Assembly: GCA_026197015.1 (NCBI GenBank)
Contig: JAPHRB010000156.1
Coordinates: 1 to 9,611 of the forward strand
DNA: 9,611 bases
From: Gammaproteobacteria bacterium
Lineage (GTDB): Bacteria; Pseudomonadota; Gammaproteobacteria; SZUA-229
Direction of reading: 5' to 3'
Shown one piece after another: positions 1 through 7,820 of this stretch. The notes under the pieces were generated by a model, which had not been told where the DNA came from, did not search any database, and was given only the letters and a program-made list of their open reading frames with translations. Numbering within the stretch: position 1 is the first letter of the stretch; each line of letters starts with the position of its first letter. A program made the position numbers and the translations under genes.

Positions 1-536
1 AATGGGAGTTTGTGGTTGATAAACATAATATTCCTGCAGCTGTAGCAGGTTTTACCCCAGAGAGTTTACTCTCTGCAATGTACTCGACATTACGCCAGCT
101 TAATGAAGGGCGCTACTTTCTTGATAACTGTTATTCACAGCTGGTTAAACCCGGCGGCAATACCTCAGCACAATCACACCTGAAACAGGCAATGAATATT
201 TATGATGCGAACTGGCGAGGCGTGGGTAAAATTCCATCATCCGGTTTTATTTTAAATGATTCATACAGTCAGTTTGACGCACGAAAAATTTACCCTTCCT
301 ATGTAGATGAAGCACGAAAACGTGCCGGTGACATGCCGGCAGGTTGTGATTGTGCACAGGTGGTGATGGGTAAGATATACCCGAATGAATGCCGTTTGTT
401 TGGCAGCACCTGTGTACCCAGAAACCCTGTTGGCCCTTGTATGGTTTCAGATGAAGGCGCCTGTCGTATCTGGTGGGCTGGCGGCATGCGAGAATCAGTC
501 AATATTAAAAACAAAAAAGATAAAGCAGTTGGTTAG
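1..536 (+). CDS. hypD: HypD, hydrogenase Fe-cyanide/CO assembly protein (3' part only)
   Basis: This is the C-terminal part of HypD, the [4Fe-4S] scaffold that, together with HypC, holds the iron while its CN and CO ligands are attached during [NiFe]-hydrogenase maturation in the cytoplasm. The reading frame is already open at the left edge (codons W-E-F-V-V-D-K from base 3), so the GTG at 12 is an internal valine, not a start. About 177 residues are present, roughly half of a usual HypD of about 370-380. The segment contains the AGFTPESLL region and the family's cysteine-rich end: CDCAQVV, NECRLFG, TCVPRNPVGPC and EGAC, which supply the iron-sulfur cluster ligands. The redox-active N-terminal cysteines lie outside the window. 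After EGAC there is a lysine-rich tail of about 20 residues. The stop codon (534-536) overlaps the proposed hypF start, suggesting translational coupling. Confidence 0.95.
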   Translation, partial: WEFVVDKHNIPAAVAGFTPESLLSAMYSTLRQLNEGRYFLDNCYSQLVKPGGNTSAQSHLKQAMNIYDANWRGVGKIPSSGFILNDSYSQFDARKIYPSYVDEARKRAGDMPAGCDCAQVVMGKIYPNECRLFGSTCVPRNPVGPCMVSDEGACRIWWAGGMRESVNIKNKKDKAVG

Positions 537-2859
537 CCTCAGGTTTGAGAAAAATACAAAACAGAAACAGTTACTGACATCTGCCAGAAAAATAATATTA
601 TCTGGAAAGGTGCAGGGGGTTGGTTTTCGCCCCTTTGTTTATGGACTCGCTAAAAAACATAAACTAAGTGGCTGGGTAAAAAACTGCATGGGAACCGTTG
701 AAATATTTATTCAGGGGCCCACAAATGAAATAGATAAGTTTATAATTGATCTCCTGAATAACAAACCATCACTTTCTGAACCCTGTATTGAGTCCAGTCA
801 GTCGGTTGAAATGCAGTTATTAAATGAATTTAATATTCTGATCAGTGAAGTTAGTGCTAATTCAAATATCAGTGTACCCACAGATTTATTTTTATGTAAA
901 CAATGTTTACAGGAAATGAATGAGCCGAATAATCGACGATATTTATACCCGTTTATAAATTGCACTCAATGCGGCCCGCGATATACCTTAATAAAAAAAC
1001 TGCCTTATGACCGTGTTAACACAAGCATGGCAGAATTTGATTTATGCGCAGCCTGTAAAGAAGAATACAAGAACCCACTTGATCGTCGTTTTCATGCAGA
1101 ACCTGTTGCCTGTGCAAATTGCGGCCCTTCACTTTCATTTAAAGACTCTCAAAACAAAGTTATAAACAATATCCAAAAATCACTGGAATATTCACACACC
1201 GTATTACAGCAGGGAAAAATATTAGCCGTAAAAGGTATCGGCGGTTATCACCTGATGTGTGATGCAACAAGTTCTTCTGCAATTAAACGATTACGTGATA
1301 ATAAAAATCGCCCGCACAAACCACTGGCAATCATGTTTCCACAATCAGCTGAAGATGACTTTTCAATTGCACAACAGTTTGTGGATTTAAGTGAAGAAGA
1401 TAAAACTTTTCTGTTACAACCATCGCGACCTATTTTACTGGTTAATATAAAAACGGCTTCGATTGCACCTGAGAGGAGTTTACCTGAGACAAGCTTATCA
1501 GGGCTGCTAGCACCTGGATTAAATCAGATAGGTATGATGTTAGCCTATAGTCCATTACATCATTTATTATTAAACAAGTTTAACCGGCCTCTGGTTGCAA
1601 CATCTGCAAACCTTAGCGGCGAACCTGTGTTAATCAACAATAAGGAAGTTGAACAGAGATTAAACCATGTAACAGATGCATTTTTACACCATAATCGCGA
1701 AATAGTTAGACCAGCAGATGACCCGGTTTATAGAACCATCGCAAATATAAAAAGACCAATAAGATTAGGTCGAGGTATTTCGCCCCTTGAAATAAACTTG
1801 CCATTTGAATTAAAACATCCAGTGCTAACACTCGGTGCGCAAATGAAAAACACCATCACTCTGGCCTGGGGTAATCGTGCTGTTATTTCGCCCCATATAG
1901 GTGAGATGCAATCGCTAAGAAGCCTGCAGGTATTTGAAAACACCATAAATGATTTACAGTTATTATATAACGTAAATATAAAAGAGATAGTTTGTGATGC
2001 TCACTCAGGTTATACAACAAGTCGTTGGGCGCATAAACAACCGTATCCAGTACATTCCGTGTATCACCACCATGCTCATGCCTCTGCGGCTTATTACGAA
2101 TCTGCTACACAGAAAGATATGATAATTTTCACCTGGGATGGAACAGGTTATGGTGAAGATGGAACCCTGTGGGGCGGCGAGACCTTACTGGGAAAACCTG
2201 GTAACTGGAAACGCGTTGCCACAATGCGCCCATTTAATTTACCCGGCGGTGATAAAGCGGGCAGAGAACCCTGGCGAAGTGCCGCGGCAATCTGTTGGCA
2301 AACTGCTCGCGAATTTAAAACTTTAAACACTGAAGCAAACTCTGTTGATAGCAACTTATTAAAAGTCGCCTGGGAAAAGAAAATTAATTCACCTCAGTCG
2401 TCTTCAGTCGGTCGTTTATTTGATGCAGCGGCAGCGCTTTGTAATGATCAAGTTGAGGTCAGTTATGAAGGTCAGGCTGCGATGGAATTTGAAACGTTGT
2501 GTGATAAAGCGATTCCCAGCCTTGAGCTTCCTATAAAACATATTGATAACTGTTATGTTACTGACTGGGAACCATTAATTGATATGTTGCTAGATTCATC
2601 AATCACTATCAATCAACGCTCCGCTTTATTTCATGGTTCACTTGCGCTTAATATTTTACATCAGGCAAATCTACTAAGAGATGAATATTCTATAGATAAT
2701 ATCAGTTTTTCAGGTGGTGTATTTCAAAATAAACAATTAACCGAATGCGCATTGAACCTGCTTGAAGAAAACGATTTTAAAGTTAGTTTAGCAAAGATTA
2801 TTCCACTCAATGATGCGGGCATTAGTTTTGGTCAACTAATTGAGTATGCTCATACATAA
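529..2859 (+). CDS. hypF: HypF, carbamoyltransferase of [NiFe]-hydrogenase maturation
   Basis: HypF hydrolyses carbamoyl phosphate, forms carbamoyl-adenylate and transfers the carbamoyl group to the terminal cysteine of HypE, the source of the cyanide ligands. From a TTG start at 529 it has 776 residues, close to the family's usual 750 or so. Domains in order: acylphosphatase-like (about 19-105, with GKVQGVGFRPF at 26-36); a double zinc finger with four CxxC pairs (C123/C126, C145/C148, C173/C176, C195/C198); a YrdC-like domain (about 220-400, with GKILAVKGIGGYHL and ATSANLSGEP); and a Kae1-like domain with HHHAH at 513-517, DGTGYGEDGT from 537, SGGVFQN at 728-734 and NDAGISFGQ from 761. The start is uncertain: no ATG lies between the hypD stop and the acylphosphatase motif, and no strong ribosome binding site is seen. 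TTG 529 overlaps the hypD end by 8 nt. ATG 451 or 385 would add unusual N-terminal residues that run across the conserved hypD cysteines. Confidence 0.95.
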   Translation: MVSLRFEKNTKQKQLLTSARKIILSGKVQGVGFRPFVYGLAKKHKLSGWVKNCMGTVEIFIQGPTNEIDKFIIDLLNNKPSLSEPCIESSQSVEMQLLNEFNILISEVSANSNISVPTDLFLCKQCLQEMNEPNNRRYLYPFINCTQCGPRYTLIKKLPYDRVNTSMAEFDLCAACKEEYKNPLDRRFHAEPVACANCGPSLSFKDSQNKVINNIQKSLEYSHTVLQQGKILAVKGIGGYHLMCDATSSSAIKRLRDNKNRPHKPLAIMFPQSAEDDFSIAQQFVDLSEEDKTFLLQPSRPILLVNIKTASIAPERSLPETSLSGLLAPGLNQIGMMLAYSPLHHLLLNKFNRPLVATSANLSGEPVLINNKEVEQRLNHVTDAFLHHNREIVRPADDPVYRTIANIKRPIRLGRGISPLEINLPFELKHPVLTLGAQMKNTITLAWGNRAVISPHIGEMQSLRSLQVFENTINDLQLLYNVNIKEIVCDAHSGYTTSRWAHKQPYPVHSVYHHHAHASAAYYESATQKDMIIFTWDGTGYGEDGTLWGGETLLGKPGNWKRVATMRPFNLPGGDKAGREPWRSAAAICWQTAREFKTLNTEANSVDSNLLKVAWEKKINSPQSSSVGRLFDAAAALCNDQVEVSYEGQAAMEFETLCDKAIPSLELPIKHIDNCYVTDWEPLIDMLLDSSITINQRSALFHGSLALNILHQANLLRDEYSIDNISFSGGVFQNKQLTECALNLLEENDFKVSLAKIIPLNDAGISFGQLIEYAHT

Positions 2860-2904
2860 TATTGAAGACAATAAGTTATTACAATTAAGTAAAAGGTAAT
2901 ATTT

Positions 2905-3906
2905 ATGCAGGATACACATATATCACTTGCACATGGTAACGGTGGCCGTTATATGCGTGAACTCATTGAAGAGATTTTCGCAAAACATTTATCGAACCCT
3001 GAACTTGATGTTCAGGCGGATGCAGTTCCACTTCTATTAGCTGAAGGTGAATGCATGTTTACCACCGATGGTTTTACTGTTCAACCATTAGAATTTCCAG
3101 GTGGTAATATCGGTTCACTTGCAGTGCATGGCACAACAAATGATCTGGCTGTTGCCGGTGCTATTCCTAAATACCTAAGCCTGAACGCATTTATTGAAGA
3201 AGGCCTGGAAATTTCAACTCTGGATAGAATTATTAAAACACTCGCAGAAACTGCTGCAGAAATAGGTGTAAAAGTTGTTGCGGGTGATACCAAAGTATTA
3301 CCACGTGGTGAAGGCGGCGGACTGTATCTGGCAACTACTGGCATAGGTGTGCGTCATGGGCATGTTTTAAGTATGAAAAACATCCAGCATGGTGATGCGA
3401 TATTGGTAAGTGGTCCTGTGGGTGATCATGGCATTGCAGTTATGCTTGCGAGAGAGGCCTTTGGTTTAAGGGGAGATTTACAGTCTGATGCAGCGAGTGT
3501 TCTTGATTTAACAACCGCAGCTATGCAATACAAAAATTTACGTTTTATGCGAGACCCAACACGAGGCGGTATAGCAACCGTTTGTTCTGAGTTACTTCGT
3601 GCAACTGGCATGGGAATTCGATTAATGCAAGATCAGTTACCGGTACGTGATGCGGTGCAGTCTGTCTGTGATATGTTAGGTTATGACCCAATGTATCTTG
3701 CCTGTGAAGGCAGGGTAGTTGCTATTGTAAAAAATATCGATGCAAATAAACTACTCAAAACCTGGAGAAGTATTGATAAAGGTCTAGAAGCTGCCATTAT
3801 AGGTCATATAGACTCAGAGCTAGATCAGGTCATTATGCAAACTGAGATTGGTGGTGAGCGTATAATCGACGAACTGGAGGACGATCCTCTTCCAAGAATC
3901 TGTTAA
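2905..3906 (+). CDS. hypE: HypE, carbamoyl dehydratase of [NiFe]-hydrogenase maturation
   Basis: HypE accepts a carbamoyl group from HypF on its terminal cysteine, then uses ATP to dehydrate it to a thiocyanate and donates the cyanide to the iron on HypC-HypD. The 333-residue product has the usual family length and belongs to the AIR synthase (PurM) fold. Visible markers are the N-terminal AHGNGGR (9-15), the N-terminal PurM segment with VHGTTNDLAVAGA (74-86), VAGDTKVLPRGEGGG (125-139), the RDPTRGGIATV segment (216-226) and the diagnostic C-terminus DPLPRIC ending in C333, the modified cysteine. The ATG at 2905 is preceded by AAAAGG (2891-2896), 8 nt away, a good ribosome binding site. It starts 45 nt after hypF and ends 40 nt before the antiporter on the same strand, so it is very probably in one operon with both. 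No key residue appears to be missing. Confidence 0.97.
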   Translation: MQDTHISLAHGNGGRYMRELIEEIFAKHLSNPELDVQADAVPLLLAEGECMFTTDGFTVQPLEFPGGNIGSLAVHGTTNDLAVAGAIPKYLSLNAFIEEGLEISTLDRIIKTLAETAAEIGVKVVAGDTKVLPRGEGGGLYLATTGIGVRHGHVLSMKNIQHGDAILVSGPVGDHGIAVMLAREAFGLRGDLQSDAASVLDLTTAAMQYKNLRFMRDPTRGGIATVCSELLRATGMGIRLMQDQLPVRDAVQSVCDMLGYDPMYLACEGRVVAIVKNIDANKLLKTWRSIDKGLEAAIIGHIDSELDQVIMQTEIGGERIIDELEDDPLPRIC

Positions 3907-3946
3907 ATAATGACAACTATATAACTCTCAATGTAACAGGAAAGAT

Positions 3947-5155
3947 ATGGAACCGCATACTTTTATTTTTTACCTGTTGATTGTACTGATTACCGCAAGA
4001 GTATTTGCTGAACTCGCTGTACGTTTAAAATCACCCTCAGTGATTGGCGAATTGATTGCAGGTGTTGTTATTGGTCCAAGTTTATTTGGCTGGATTGAAC
4101 CGGTTGAATCACTCAGGTTAATAGCTGAAATCGGCATTATTTTATTATTATTTGAAGTTGGCTTAGGTACAGATATAAAACGTCTCATAAGTTCCGGCCA
4201 GAAATCAACCTTTGTTGCAATCACCGGATTTATAACACCTTTATTTCTTGGCTTTTCAGCAAGCTACTGGCTTTTTGGATTAAGCTGGTTTGAATCACTA
4301 TTTGTTGGTGGAACATTAACCGCTACAAGTATCGGTATTACTGTTCGCGTATTAACCGACCTGAAATTTAGTCAATCAAGAGAAGGGCAGATAGTCTTAG
4401 GTGCGGCTGTTCTAGATGATATTTTAGGCGTTATTTTATTAGCCCTGCTTTACGAATTTTCAATTGGTGGTGGTATTAACTGGTTAAATGCGGGTAAAGT
4501 ATTTCTATTTATAACAACATTTTTTGTTCTTGCACCACTGTTAGCAAAATTTATGGCCGTGTTTATTAAACATTATAATGATGTAAGTGAAATTCCCGGC
4601 TTGATTCCCACCACAATGGTTTCTCTTGTTCTGTTTTTTGCGTGGCTTGCACATGCGGTTGGTGCGCCTGAATTACTAGGTGGTTTTGCGGCGGGTATTG
4701 CATTATCTCGGCGTTTCTTTTTACCATTGGGAGTGACACTACATACTGATGAAAATTTTTCAAAAAGTATAGAAGAACAGATGCAGCCGATTATAAAACT
4801 CTTTACACCAATATTTTTTGTTGTAGTAGGTCTATCACTTAATTTAAAAGAAATTGAATGGTCATCACCAGACATCTGGTTATTTTCAATTGTCCTGTTA
4901 ATTGCAGCAGTTATTGGAAAAATGCTTGGGGCCACTTTTTTGAAACAAAGCTGGCCATCCCGAGTCATGATAGGTTTATCCATGGTACCTAGAGGTGAGG
5001 TGGGTTTGATCTTTGCAGAGATTGGACGACACAGTGGTATATTTAATAACGAAATTCATGCGGGAATGGTTATTGTCATTATCCTGACCACAATTCTTCC
5101 ACCATTTGTAATGAAATGGTATTTTCGTATTAATTCACACCGTCTGCTTAATTAA
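3947..5155 (+). CDS. CPA2-family cation/proton antiporter (NapA/Kef-like membrane domain)
   Basis: This is an integral inner-membrane protein of 402 residues, almost entirely hydrophobic helices, matching the membrane domain of monovalent cation:proton antiporters of the CPA2 superfamily (Na+/H+ exchanger family). Landmarks: the N-terminal SPSVIGELIAGVVIGPSLFG (29-48), LLLFEVGLGTDI (66-77), TLTATSIGITVRVL (123-136) in the helix that is unwound in this fold, the paired aspartates VLDDILG (D157-D158), a GGFAAGIALSRR segment, and MVPRGEVGLIFAEIG with R349-G350-E351. In characterised members the DD pair forms the ion-binding site and is usually linked with electrogenic Na+/H+ exchange. There is no C-terminal TrkA-N/RCK domain, unlike full-length KefB and KefC. 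AGGA (3938-3941) sits 5 nt before the ATG. The substrate ion and direction of transport cannot be read from the sequence. The 40-nt gap to hypE suggests co-transcription with the maturation genes. Confidence 0.88.
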   Translation: MEPHTFIFYLLIVLITARVFAELAVRLKSPSVIGELIAGVVIGPSLFGWIEPVESLRLIAEIGIILLLFEVGLGTDIKRLISSGQKSTFVAITGFITPLFLGFSASYWLFGLSWFESLFVGGTLTATSIGITVRVLTDLKFSQSREGQIVLGAAVLDDILGVILLALLYEFSIGGGINWLNAGKVFLFITTFFVLAPLLAKFMAVFIKHYNDVSEIPGLIPTTMVSLVLFFAWLAHAVGAPELLGGFAAGIALSRRFFLPLGVTLHTDENFSKSIEEQMQPIIKLFTPIFFVVVGLSLNLKEIEWSSPDIWLFSIVLLIAAVIGKMLGATFLKQSWPSRVMIGLSMVPRGEVGLIFAEIGRHSGIFNNEIHAGMVIVIILTTILPPFVMKWYFRINSHRLLN

Positions 5156-5358
5156 TCAGTTTCGTAGTAATTATCATGAAGATGGGTTTCCAGGTGTTTA
5201 ATAAAATCTACTCTTAAAAATATTTATAACATGAATAATATAGTTATATACCCCTCTATAATTCATAAAAAACAATGACTTATTTAACTAAATTAATGTA
5301 TATTATTATCTCATAGTCAGATATACCAGGGACTAGCTATTGTTGTTTATCTTTGAAA
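5156..5358. other. A/T-rich spacer between convergent genes
   Basis: The antiporter gene and the mscS-type gene point at each other across 203 bp of strongly A/T-rich DNA. A terminator for each side would be expected, but I see no G/C-rich hairpin followed by a T-run. Only short inverted repeats are present: TATAAC/GTTATA at 5225-5230 and 5243-5248, and TAGTC/GACTA between about 5315 and 5336. Neither is strong enough to call. There is no open reading frame of note. Confidence 0.5.
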
Positions 5359-6270
5359 CTACGCACGTTTTTTTGAAAGGCGACGAGGTCGTAAAGCAAT
5401 CGGCGCCTCACTAACTTCATTATTAATACTCACCATCCATTCGGCATACTCAGTGTCTATCTTTTTTAAGGTTTCTACAATTTCCTGTTTGTAGGCGTTT
5501 TCAATAGGGTTGCTACGTCCTGGCCAGATGTGAAACTTGACGCGAACAAAAACTTTACCTGATGGCGTTGTTTCGACCTGAGCTAATTCAGGTTTGTTGC
5601 GAAGGATACCGGGGAATTGTTGAACAAAACCCTGAGTAATATCGTTAATTTTAACAAGCATCTTTTGTGTTATATCTTGCTGCGGTGAAAGTGTGATAAC
5701 AGCAAAACAGCGAACGTAACCTCGCGGGTAAATGATTACATTGGCCAGAGTACGGTTGGGGATATAGACCTGGGCACCAAGTGGATTGAGCAAAACGGTG
5801 AATCGCATTCCGATGTTTTGTACCAGCCCAGTCTGGCCCGATATTTCTACCAGATCACCGACCTGAAATAAATCAGAGAAGATAACCGTCAGCCCGGTAA
5901 CCACGTCCTGTACTATACCTTGTGATCCAAAACCAATCGCAAGACCAAGGATAGACGCGCTAGCAAGGTATGCGGTCAACGATACGCCAAATTCATGCAA
6001 AACCAGGCCGAATGCACCAAAATACAGGGTAAATACCAGCGTGCTGGTAAGTAATCCGGTTAAAGTTTTAAGTTTTGTCCAGTGCCGTATAGCATCGGTG
6101 GATAACAAACGTTGTGCAAGGTGACGAATACTAATTACACTGATATGTGCCAGAACAGCGATTATAAATACTAACAGAATACGCTCGACTGTTCCCAGTT
6201 CAGCAAATGAAAAAGCATAAACTGACATATTCTCTATGCCATTATTAAATGTTTGCGTTTCATTGGTCAT
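5359..6270 (-). CDS. MscS-family small-conductance mechanosensitive channel
   Basis: This 303-residue inner-membrane channel is expected to open under membrane tension and release solutes during hypo-osmotic shock. Predicted layout: two hydrophobic segments (about 29-48 and 67-96), then the pore-lining TM3 region (about 98-131) with the family signature LGLAIGFGSQGIVQDVVTGL, containing GFGSQG at 113-118. The cytoplasmic beta domain follows, with VGDLVEISGQTGLVQNIGMR and VYIPNRTLANVII, then an alpha/beta domain and a basic tail (RPRRLSKKRA). The GFGSQ form resembles the larger MscS-like subfamilies rather than E. coli MscS itself, although the size is close to the minimal channel. The ATG at 6270 has only a weak purine stretch upstream. 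An in-frame ATG at 6228 (Met15), preceded by GAGAAT, is a possible alternative that would spare all membrane segments. It is the last gene of a three-gene minus-strand run, 38 nt after the cardiolipin synthase stop. Confidence 0.93.
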   Translation of the reverse strand: MTNETQTFNNGIENMSVYAFSFAELGTVERILLVFIIAVLAHISVISIRHLAQRLLSTDAIRHWTKLKTLTGLLTSTLVFTLYFGAFGLVLHEFGVSLTAYLASASILGLAIGFGSQGIVQDVVTGLTVIFSDLFQVGDLVEISGQTGLVQNIGMRFTVLLNPLGAQVYIPNRTLANVIIYPRGYVRCFAVITLSPQQDITQKMLVKINDITQGFVQQFPGILRNKPELAQVETTPSGKVFVRVKFHIWPGRSNPIENAYKQEIVETLKKIDTEYAEWMVSINNEVSEAPIALRPRRLSKKRA

Positions 6271-6308
6271 TGTTTTTAACTTACTAATCCCAGTTTAAAT
6301 TTTTAAGC

Positions 6309-7766
6309 TTACAGGTACGGAGAGAACAACCATGCAAAAGCATCACGTATTCTTATCCATAATCTGCGTCCATCAACTCCCGTTAATGTTTCTTCATGGC
6401 TTTCGAGTTTAACCTTTTCAAAGTGCCCTGATAGAGAGTCAACAAATTGCCTGTCATAAATTTCCACCACCAGTTCAAAATTAAGTCGCAGACTACGCGG
6501 GTCGATGTTGGCTGAACCTATGTGTGCGTATTCGTCATCAATCAGTAAGAGTTTACTATGCGCAAAAGGTAGTGGTTGATAATATATGCGTACACCGAAC
6601 TGCAGTAATTCCCATAACATATTGCGTGTGGCCCAGTGAACTACTGGCAGATTCGATTTCAGGGGTAGAATTATATCCACTTTAACCCCCCGTAAGGCAG
6701 CAGCCTGCAATGCATTAACCAGTGTCGGCGGTGGTAAAAAGTAGGGCGTCATAATCGCAATTCGTTTGCGAGCGAGCGCGACTACACCAGTAATAATCAT
6801 GGTGAGCTTTCCAATGTCTTCGTTTGGCCCGTCGGTAACAACTCGGCAAACCGTATTTCCGTTTGTTAGAGTCGGTTCATCTTCCAGCTGGCTTTCTTCT
6901 CCGGTTGTAAAAGTCCAGTCTTCATCGAAGACCTGACGCAACTGATCAATAATCGGACCGCTTAGTTGAAAGTGAATATCTGAAGCTCCCTTACAGGGAT
7001 TGGTGATGTTGCGCAAATGCCTATCACCAATATTCATACCGCCAGTAAAACCAAGGTATCGATCTACTACAAGTAGTTTGCGATGATTACGCAAATTGAT
7101 GTGAACCGATGGTGGGAGTATTTTAGGCGGTAGAAAGCGCGCAACTTTTACACCACGTTTTTTTAGCAGGCAACTAGCCGTTGGAAAACTATATAGTTGA
7201 CCGATACCGTCAAGTAATACACGAACATTTACGCCACGCTTTTGCGCATCGGCAAGCGCATCAATAAAAGCATGTCCGCTATGATTAGTATCAAACAGAT
7301 ATGTCGACATACATATTGAATGTTTTGCCTGTAATATAGCATCAAGCATTGCAGCATAAGCACTGTCACCGTCGAAGAAAGCATGTATTGAATTATTCTC
7401 AACCAGAGGTCGACGTGTCACAGCTGATGAGTAACTTGATAACGCAGCAAGTGATGAATCATCTGTAAATGTTGTTAGAGGTAATACTTCGCTTGAGGTG
7501 TTAGAGGTGTCCGGCCTTTCGTAACCAGTTTTCAGTCGTTTTACTGGTGACCCCTTTAGTAAATGAGCGCGAGTCCGTAATCGGTTTATACCCAACAGGT
7601 AGTACATTAATGGGCCTATAATCGGATACGCGACACAAACTGCAATCCAGCCTAATGCTGCTCGCGGGTCACGCTTATAAAGCAGGGCATGCGTGGCACT
7701 CACTACCGCCAGTAAAACATGGGCTATAAATAGCGCCCAGGCCGAGTAAAGCAGATTTAGTTCCAT
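6309..7766 (-). CDS. Cardiolipin synthase, ClsA type (phospholipase D superfamily)
   Basis: The enzyme joins two phosphatidylglycerol molecules into cardiolipin and glycerol at the inner membrane. The 485-residue product is almost exactly the length of E. coli ClsA (486). The N-terminus carries two membrane segments (about 8-28 and 36-58), including the AALGWIAVCVAYPIIGPLMYYLLG stretch typical of ClsA. Both catalytic HxKxxxxD motifs are intact: H228/K230/D235 in NHRKLLVVD, followed by GFTGGMN, and H403/K405/D410 in AHSKLLLID, followed by IGSANIDPRSL. The protein ends in FSPYL, like the FSPLL end of ClsA. The ATG at 7766 has GAGAG upstream at a spacing of about 9 nt. It lies between a DUF599 gene (54 nt upstream) and an mscS-type gene (38 nt downstream) on the same strand, so the three are probably co-transcribed. 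I call the ClsA type from length and the paired N-terminal helices, and give no symbol because other cls paralogues exist. Confidence 0.93.
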   Translation of the reverse strand: MELNLLYSAWALFIAHVLLAVVSATHALLYKRDPRAALGWIAVCVAYPIIGPLMYYLLGINRLRTRAHLLKGSPVKRLKTGYERPDTSNTSSEVLPLTTFTDDSSLAALSSYSSAVTRRPLVENNSIHAFFDGDSAYAAMLDAILQAKHSICMSTYLFDTNHSGHAFIDALADAQKRGVNVRVLLDGIGQLYSFPTASCLLKKRGVKVARFLPPKILPPSVHINLRNHRKLLVVDRYLGFTGGMNIGDRHLRNITNPCKGASDIHFQLSGPIIDQLRQVFDEDWTFTTGEESQLEDEPTLTNGNTVCRVVTDGPNEDIGKLTMIITGVVALARKRIAIMTPYFLPPPTLVNALQAAALRGVKVDIILPLKSNLPVVHWATRNMLWELLQFGVRIYYQPLPFAHSKLLLIDDEYAHIGSANIDPRSLRLNFELVVEIYDRQFVDSLSGHFEKVKLESHEETLTGVDGRRLWIRIRDAFAWLFSPYL

Positions 7767-7820
7767 GAGTCTAATCTCTCAAATGACAGACTATAAGAAA
7801 ATGCCTCATACAGAATGATT

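Noticed and set aside
385..528. Extended hypF N-terminus from ATG 385
   Set aside because: It would overlap the conserved cysteine-rich hypD end by about 150 nt and add residues not typical of HypF.
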